Assembly: GCA_014607495.2 (NCBI GenBank)
Contig: CP053156.1
Location: 10,416,001 to 10,480,000 of the forward strand
Length of the DNA: 64,000 bases
DNA from: Carposina sasakii
Taxonomy: Eukaryota; Arthropoda; Insecta; Lepidoptera; Carposinidae
Reading direction: 5' to 3'
Part shown: one piece after another, positions 56,502 to 64,000 of the stretch
Position numbering within the stretch: the first letter of the stretch is position 1
How the letters are laid out: each line of letters opens with the position of its first letter
Program-made: the position numbers and the translations under genes
The notes under the pieces: generated by a model
What the model was told of the DNA's origin: nothing
Databases searched by the model: none
The model's input: the letters and a program-made list of their open reading frames with translations, nothing else

Positions 56502-56690
56502 CAGGGTGTATGTGACAGCCAGGAAAATATGGATATGCTGACTTTAGGCCATGGTTCTTAGGCAAACCACTAAAAAATTTCACAGATTTTTTTTTTCATA
56601 AAATCCGACTATTTAATTTTTTTTCCGGACAAGAATAGTGTAGTTAGTTTAATTAGGCCTTAGTAATTGCTTAAAAACTATTATCTTTTA
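56502..56690 (+). mobile_element. MITE-like family E, second copy
   Basis: ACAGGGTGTATGTGACAGCC, AATATGGATATGCTGACTTT and 'tagtttaattaggccttagt', parallel to 35337-35570. Confidence 0.6.
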
Positions 56691-57289
56691 TCTATCTATA
56701 GTAAGATCTTTGCTTATCTATCGTGTCTATCTAATGTCCATTCGGTTGTGTTTGTTAGACATGTAATATGACTGATAATATGCATATTACATGGTCTAGT
56801 AGCTAGATATTCATGGTCATAGTCGGATCCCTTAAGACATCCTGGGGAGACATAGCGTCATCTCATTATGGTCGTTTAAAATCTTTTGTTAAATGTACCT
56901 ACTGCCGAAGACGAAGTACGTACATATCTCACTATGTTTAGTTTATATTTAACTTTATCTAAGCACTAACGTAGGCACTTTTGCAAGATATTAAAGTATT
57001 TATGGGAGATTCTCACCTTTGTTTAGATAATAAAAAGTTATAGGTTCCACCCCATTGCCTCTAATAATCGCTATATACGTATCACATAAAAACTACATTT
57101 TATCCCAGGAACATAATCGATTCCCTCGGGAACTCACACGCTGATCCGTTAGTTAACTGACGTCGTTTTTATAAAAAAAAAAAACAATAATACGTATGTA
57201 ATACGTATATGGGAATTAACTCATAGTTTCAAACTGTTATGTAAGGTACATATATGTAACTTTGTATTTCAGCATTATAAATGTATGTT

Positions 57290-57735
57290 GTACTGATACG
57301 GGGTTTTACTAGAAAACATCAGCATCTGCTTCCGTGCATGTCGTAACATTCGACTAAGCACATAGTAACGGGCGCCATCTTCCATGGGAGCTATACGGTG
57401 AAACGCACTCTAGTACATAGTATTTAATATTTATCACGGATCCCACAGTCAAACAGCGCAAGCAGTTTTGTGGGACGTTGTACCTAATTTTAAGTCCTAG
57501 AATATTTAAAGAATAATAATAAATAAATAAAATAAGAAACTCAGGGGCGTTTTCTCAGTCGATAAGTTAGCAATTTCTCACTGATTATTAAATACTTGTG
57601 GACGCCCGCGACTTCGTCCGCGTGGATTGCAGAAGAAACAAAATGTCGAAATTATCCGGGATAAAAATATTTTCCCGGGACAAAAAGTGATCCTACAGCT
57701 CTGGCTATCCCAGTTTGGGAACACGGCCGTGTGAA
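57290..57735 (+). repeat. Repeat G pieces interrupted by other elements
   Basis: 57290-57370 (GATACGGGGTTTTACTAGAA), 57535-57595 (GAAACTCAGGGGCGTTTTCT) and 57693-57735 (CTACAGCTCTGGCTATCCCA) are ordered parts of one repeat. An inverted Helitron-like 3' end occupies 57597-57690 (GTGGACGCCCGCGACTTCGT, TTTCCCGGGAC) and an unrelated ~165-bp piece occupies 57371-57534. Confidence 0.6.
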
Positions 57736-58134
57736 CATCTATGTATAGGTACATAGGTATTTATCTTTATATACCAGTATTAGGAATGTTAGAATAAAAA
57801 AATAAACAAAATAAATTATAGAGATTTCCGTGGCGTATTACTGATGAGCCTCATGCTTTCATGTTATATTCTAATAGCCTATATAAATCTTAGGCTCACG
57901 TCTATTCTATTCCATCAACTCACAAATCCCAGTGTAAATTCTAGTTATGTGCTAAACTAAGAGAGTACCATAAAACAAGTGGTAGAAGTCACCGAGCGTA
58001 AACTAGAGCATGTGAGAAAGCACAAACCGCCCGAGATTAATAAATTAACCTACACAACTAGCCAGCAGCGCATCTGAATGCAACTGTGAGCTCCATATAA
58101 CCTAGTACTAATGGTGCACGGATGACGTCATCCG

Positions 58135-58935
58135 AATGCATTACGGCCCCACAGAGGGTCGTGCCTGCAATATCCTGCTGCAGAATGTCATGACACGACT
58201 ATAACGAGAACTCACGTTTGATAATCCCATTCGAGAGCCCATGGTAGCACCTCTATCTTATCTATTTGAAGTTGGGTTGGGCTTTGAACTAAGGTTTAGT
58301 CATTATTATTACTCATCGCAAAATAATAAAGATAAAAACGTAAATAATCGCGAAACGGTTTGGAAGTTGACATATAGATGACTCGTAAGCCACCTAACAA
58401 TTTTGCATTGATGCCAATTGAATGAGTCATAGGTAACTAAAACCCTAAAAGTCTGTTCCCATTGATTACTAAGAACTCAGGATTTAGTCATTGCTAAATC
58501 ACTATTTACATGACACCATTTTCTTGACCATTCTATAGGTAGAACATTATTGATATGCCATTATTTACTAGTAAAAACTTAAACAATGTATCAAAAATGG
58601 CAGACCATGCCACTAATTTGTTGCTTCAATAAAATCGAATGCAACAGGCATGACTATGATATGATGTAAATAGTAAAGTTATCTGTTTTTACACGTAACT
58701 TCTAACAACTTAGCTGCATCTTGACGATTGTAAAGGACTATTGCTTAAGTTAGACCAAGCAAAGCTACCCCGTTCACGTTGGAAGATAATACATCACTCC
58801 TACTCTAGTATCTACGTGACTGCATCTGCATAGACTAAATGACGTGACAGTGCGTGTCGTGGCATTTGTGCCCCGCAAAGGGCGGTCGTGTCTGTAATAT
58901 CCTGTGACGGGATACTCGTATCACGACTAACGAGC
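58135..58935. repeat. Two related GTCGTG..CCTGCAATATCCTG words
   Basis: 58150-58205 (GGGTCGTGCCTGCAATATCC, CATGACACGACTATAACGAG) and 58880-58935 (GGTCGTGTCTGTAATATCCT, TATCACGACTAACGAG) are diverged copies of one repeat about 730 bp apart. Each is a partial foldback around the CGTG...CACG words. Confidence 0.5.
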
Positions 58936-60255
58936 CACTAGCGGAATATATTTCCATTTGGAAATAAAATATAGAAGTCAAAGAAAAAGTTGAACTAAAA
59001 AAGATCTTTATTCTTGACGTCAATTTAGAAGATTTTTCATGATTGCATATTTTATACATTGGACGTTAATTGTAGTTGTAGAATTATTGAAAAATACATT
59101 TAATTGACCTGTAGATGATAGATACAATCACTTGTAGTATAAAGGAAACAAACTTATTTATTTAATGCAAATATAAATGTTTTTTTTAATGGATACTCTA
59201 ACAGCTAATTGCAATAAACGAACTATAAAGAGTTTTCTTGCGTAACTAGATTTAATTTAATAGTTTTATACTTACACTCATCTTTGGAAACAAATATTAG
59301 ACATTTATTTTAATCTATAGTACCGAAATTGGCCGTAAGTCAGTGACCGCATAATATATTTCTGTTTTCTGGTAGATAAAGCAAAAAAACTACAATGAAA
59401 AATGTACTAACAAGCATATCGTAGTATATTAAAATTTTTACGCTTTCACAAAGATAATTATTCTGGGAGACCTATGAAAAGACCATAATATTGTGTGACT
59501 TTTTTATTCTTCCCAGCTCTTTCTAGAGACCAAATTTGTTTATTTATATATTTATTTATTTAGTATTATTTGGCCTAGTACTGCTTTGTTAAACATAGTA
59601 AATTATTATTAAACATACAGTTTGTGGATATACATATATCTTGTTATATCTTGTCCCGTAAGTCTTTTGAAGAAACTAAATAAATTTGCTCATGGAAACT
59701 GTCATTCTGTCATGTTCTCACTCAGAGCAATACATCTAAGCATTTTCATAACTATAGCGGAGCCGCCATTTTCTCCACTTTTTAGACATACTATACTATA
59801 CGAACCTACCAAAAACGTGTCACCCAAAACCCAATAACACGTTGCGTGAATTTCAATGACAAGGCAGAAAAGAATCACGCGTCGAGGAAATTCAATATCA
59901 CACATGTCTCTTTGTAGCAAAGAAAAAAAAGATTATGTATATACTGTATACCTTCCTTCCTATACCCATAGATATATTAGACGCAAACAACAAGAATGAT
60001 TGTGTGACTGAGGCCTAGTTTTTTTATTTGAGGCAAGCATTTTGACGTTATTGATCACCTGAGCGAAAGTGAAGACGAAGGTGACACAGCATGTTTATTG
60101 TTTATATAGAATATGCCCTTCACTCATTTTATAACACATCCGAATTGTACCGGACTGTAAGGACATAATAAAATTGTTTCTTGATGTTTCATTTTGTTAA
60201 TAATATTTAGATATTTACAACGAACAACGTTAGAAGGAACACAAGATAATCACAA

Positions 60256-60335
60256 CTAATATTATAAATGCTAAAGTTGTTTTTTACTCTTTCTGTTTTT
60301 TAGTTCATGCAGATGAAGTCGCGAGTATCTTCTAG
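60256..60335 (+). mobile_element. Very short Helitron-like remnant
   Basis: CAACTAATATTATAAATGCT ... CAGATGAAGTCGCGAGTATC then TTCTAG|T; both ends with almost no middle. Confidence 0.5.
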
Positions 60336-60994
60336 TTCAAATACATAACGACGTGAATGAATCCTAGGTTTGATGGCGTGCATAAAAGTTTTACGTTGCG
60401 GTTAACCCACATAGTAATAGTTACCTACTAATTTTTATTTAAAAAGCGAACCAAAACTAGCAGTAATTTAAATCCCCAATGTTACAAAAGCTGATATCGG
60501 CCTCGTTACATCCAGCATTGCGGTACAGTTAGTGGCTATAAAGCGTAATTCGTAATTAGAAGCAAAATGTGACATTATGCGAAACTGCAGCCGTTTTATA
60601 GAATAGTTCCTATGTCTGATTTCGGAACTCACATTTTTATATGCAGTGACGCAGAAAATGTGGTCATACATATAGTAGCTAGCGCCATCATCCAGCGTAA
60701 CTGTATGGTGAAACCACCACCACCGAAATACCACAGACACGACTGTACCTAAAGTCCCTTTACATATCCTGTATAATCCTTTCTCTGTACAGGCTATCAG
60801 CTGTCCCTTACTGTCATATACGACTATGTATATGTCAGGTGAAACAGAACATGCATTGGAAGATTGAGCGATTGCAAATCCTTGGATTTATGAGGTAAGG
60901 CCTCTTGCACCAACCTTAATTTGGAGATTACGTTTCATCCCCACATAGCATACAGCTTCTTTTAGATATGTATACATAAATATATACACGAAAG

Positions 60995-61100
60995 TGTTTT
61001 TATAATGGGGTAGCCAGAACGACAGGATCACGATGGAGATCATACACCCACGTTTAGCATAGCGGGGCAAGATGTAAAAGATCAGTGACAAGTTAGTTAA
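60995..61100 (-). repeat. Repeat G, inverted partial
   Basis: TAATGGGGTAGCCAGAACGA, CCACGTTTAGCATAGCGGGG and GATCAGTGACAAGTTAG. Confidence 0.6.
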
Positions 61101-61269
61101 TATAAGCAGTATATAATTACAATGACTTAAAAATTTAAGATTAATTTAAATTCCAAAATTAATATTTGATATGGAATTTAAATGCGCGTAAAAAGAATAG
61201 TAATCTAATAGAAAATCGTTCACCCTATCCTATGTAGTTTCCAATAAAGCTAGATGTCTCCACAAACGG

Positions 61270-61385
61270 TATGTATTTGATCCGAGCGTCCCGAATTCCG
61301 GAGACGGGACATTAAACCCGGCGTTACGTCTCATCCCGAATGACGGGACTAAATTCGTAATGATCGGGACATTTCATAGGGACAC
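61270..61385. repeat. GC-richer foldback-like patch
   Basis: Words CGTCCCGAATTCCGGAGACG, 'catcccgaatgacgggacta' and 'gatcgggacatt' alternate CCCGAA/CGGGAC; probably a repeat remnant. Confidence 0.35.
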
Positions 61386-63114
61386 TGGAATATTAAAGTA
61401 CTTATCTGTCACGGTTATGATGTTTAAAGACGAATTTACCTCTTTAGACGTATGTTTTTTTGGTAGAATACGTAGAAACCTTTTGTAGGTAGATAAAGTT
61501 TGATTTTTAATTGTTTCTGTGTATACGCATATACTATAACAATTTTGTACTTATATCCAATACAAATTAAATTATATAACCGTAAACTGATTACATATCT
61601 TTGTATTCGCTAAGATAGTTTATGTCAAATAAAATTCCTGTGAGATTGCTGTTACGTAATACGAATTTTACAAGCAATCAGTGAATATTGTTAACTTTTT
61701 GCTATCGCATCGCATTCCATTTTGCTAGTTAGGCATCGATTTGGGTATTCTAAATCGATGTACATAGTTAGGTTAGGTTGATAATTTTACCGCTCGTAGC
61801 ATGTGCTACGAACTACGAACTTACTACGACTTACCTAAATGTTACTGTAGATTGCAATGCATTGCTGTTTTAAAACCTCTAAAACCTCTCCTGAATGCAA
61901 TATTTAATGAAATCCCTAAAAGAATAATAACATTTTTGCATGAAATCAATACAGAAACATCTCAATCGTTCGAAGTTTTTGTTAAAAATCTGTCATAGTT
62001 ATACCGAATATTAGTATTTCCATGCTACCCCGCCAGAGTGCTGAAAAGGGTGATGAAGCTAATGATAAATTTCAATCCTTTGTAAAATGTACGTGATACA
62101 AAAGCGAGCATAATTTGAAAGAGAACATTAACTTCAATTGTGTGGAAAATTTGACGCCATTGTATTATGCTGTGTTACGTGGGAAATGAAAAATGAAGTG
62201 AGGTCAGACAGAAAAATCATGTCATTTTTGACTATTTTAAGAACATTAATATGTGGCTACTCTACTTATACTTGAAATATGTGGCTACTCACACCTCTTT
62301 CGCTTGATACTTATACTTGAAACTTTATGAAATATAGGAAAGAGTTTTTTTTTCAGAGAGATACTTTACTATACTATAGTCTAAATATAGAAAGATTAAT
62401 TGAACGTTTTATCCGAGGAAATTATGTTAGTCCAAGAAAAATTACAAGTGCTTATTAAATACAAACAAACGGTCACCTAATCAACGAAAGTTTCTATAAT
62501 TTACTAGAAACTAGTTTATAATAATGGATTATCTAGATTATGACAACACAATATGTAAGAGAGATGTAAGAAATTAATCCCAGATTTCAGTATAACTACA
62601 GACTAGATCATAATATACCGTCATGCGTTTATATTATTTCAATCAAAAAATATTATTCTAAAGAATAATGCCCGTATTCTTAGTGTTAAGTTTTTTGGGC
62701 ACTCGAATAGTACTTGGTAGTACTTTATTTACTTTGAATTACAAGTTATTTTTAAATGCTGGAGTGTTTTCGAAGTTCGTGTAAACCATTCATGATATAG
62801 CTGGTACCAAAGACTTGATACAACATTAAGCCGCAAAGCCGTGTCTAAATGTTCTAGATTATATTTAACGCGTGGTTTCTAGATAATTACAAAAACCTAA
62901 TGCCTTACCAAGCCTGCACAATGGGATGAGGTAATGCAGGTTACTCACGATCGTGAGCTGAGTTAGATTAAGCCCGGTCGTGACATTACACTGATGTAAT
63001 TGCAGCTGCGATTAGAGATCTCTATTTGAAATATTTATTTGCTGTTGAGAAATACATGCAATTGATGTTTCGGTCCGATACAATGACGAATGATATGTTC
63101 TATTCCCATTGGGG

Positions 63115-63470
63115 GCATAGTTTAAGTCGATAAATTAATAAATAAATAATAATAAATATTCACACACTTCATATAGATTCAGTTGCATTAGGCGTTCTAA
63201 ATAAATAAAAAATATTCGCACACTTTACAACACATTAACCTAGACCCACCCTAGATCCCTAAGGTCTTGTGTCGTGGGTACTAAGCAACGGTATATAAAT
63301 ACCTACATAGATGAGTATATAAATACCTACATAGATGAGTATAGAAACATCCATGACTCGCCAACAAAAATGGTTGCACCTGCCGGGATTCGAACCCAGG
63401 AACAATGGCGCGACGGGTCACCATCAACTACAATAATCCGTCGTCTACGTCAAAATTGGTTAATCTTATC
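63115..63470 (-). repeat. tRNA-like dispersed repeat with B box
   Basis: 63385-63397 read on the minus strand gives GGGTTCGAATCCC, a perfect pol III B box/T-loop, followed by GGCAGGTGCAACCA. 63241-63300 has TGTCGTGGGTACTAAGCAAC, part of the same lepidopteran repeat, and GTATATAAATACCTACATAG is duplicated in 24-bp units at 63291 and 63315. I do not see a full cloverleaf, so this is a repeat, not a working tRNA gene. Confidence 0.6.
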
Positions 63471-64000
63471 ATATTATAATTAAAGACTGGTGACTAATAT
63501 GTAATATTGATTCGACATTCCGATACTCTGCCTTGTTATTATTAAGATATTAAATAAATTATATATAGACACTAAATTAATGCAGATATTTAGTTTTGTT
63601 ATACATAAAAGCCTTATACAACTTTAATAAGCATACTAAAGATGATGTGCATAATTTTCAAAAGGTTTTATGCTGCGTACTGCATTTATATTTTAATTTT
63701 CATATTCTAGTTCCATATTAACATAATAATAATGTAGCCATGAAGCCTTCATAGCTACAGCAAACACTACATCATTATATCAGGCTAGGACCAATTTATT
63801 ACCCGACTGCGCGACGCAAAGGAGTGGTATTGTGTTTAAACAGCCTATGTATGTATGTATGTTTCTTTGAAGCACTACACAGACCAAACGCCTCGGCCGA
63901 TTTTTATGATTAATACGTCAATCGATTCCTCTTACTTCGGGGAGTGTCACTAAAGACATGACGTTAGTGAAAATCCAATATGGCGACTACTAGACGCCAT

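Larger units (their letters stand above)
43919..64000. other. Upstream region of gene A, no confirmed gene
   Basis: Either an upstream intron or the 5' flank of gene A. Apart from repeats listed separately, these stretches hold nothing I can name: 44655-46125, 49010-50625, 51635-52490, 52700-53705, 54125-54690, 54790-55205, 55845-56100, 56695-57285, 57740-58135, 58210-58830, 58940-60250, 60340-60990 and 61390-63110. Open frames there (up to 100 codons) lack splice context and recognisable motifs. Confidence 0.45.

Noticed and set aside
60468..60740. 90-codon minus-strand frame starting MSVVFRWWW
   Set aside because: It begins in a GGT/GTG-rich low-complexity stretch and has no splice context or known motif.
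63360..63470. Functional tRNA gene
   Set aside because: Only the T-arm and acceptor-like end are convincing; the A box and anticodon arm cannot be folded by eye.

Overview
The window is nuclear DNA of an insect, almost certainly a moth or butterfly. It is AT-rich with very long introns and is crowded with repeat types typical of Lepidoptera: RTE LINE 3' ends finishing in TGA repeats, SINE-like units sharing that tail, Helitron-like elements ending in CTAG, and many foldback MITEs. Real coding sequence is about 1 kb of 64 kb, all on the minus strand.

Two genes are supported. (1) Gene A, 17.6-43.9 kb, minus strand: five consecutive coding exons with compatible phases and canonical GT/AG sites encode the last ~229 residues of a lysine/glutamate-rich, probably alpha-helical protein that I do not recognise. 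It contains two copies of a ~55-residue unit ending in a shared F-RY-MLK-MIKD motif. Its 5' exons lie beyond 43.9 kb, and I could not find them with confidence. (2) The first coding exon of a Guk-holder / Nance-Horan syndrome (NHS) family gene, 5315-5027, minus strand: it encodes an N-terminal WAVE-homology domain and ends at a clean splice donor. The rest of that gene lies off the left edge. The two genes are head-to-tail, about 12.3 kb apart. Nothing suggests they act together.

Layout. 1-4.3 kb: dispersed repeats, a 260-bp retroposon copy and an odd 1.1-kb GC-rich element with a poly(A) tail on the minus strand. 5.0-5.7 kb: NHS/Guk-holder exon and its probable promoter. 5.9-16.6 kb: intergenic DNA with a Helitron-like element holding internal tandem repeats, a cluster of CTCF-like motifs, several MITEs and a decayed 2.5-kb element with a fossil, intron-containing reading frame. 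17.3-43.9 kb: gene A; its introns hold a 41-bp palindromic tandem array, a 272-bp near-perfect palindrome, RTE/SINE copies and a 0.8-kb long-inverted-repeat element. 43.9-64 kb: no confirmed gene; MITEs (several with intact target-site duplications), two inverted TATA-box regions, a second retroposon copy with a 12-bp duplication, and a tRNA-like repeat.

Most small open frames are by-products of these repeats. I saw no rRNA, functional tRNA, CRISPR array or bacterial-type operon, and no new multi-gene system. The most novel items are the unrecognised duplicated-module protein, the palindromic tandem array and several well-bounded but unclassified mobile elements.
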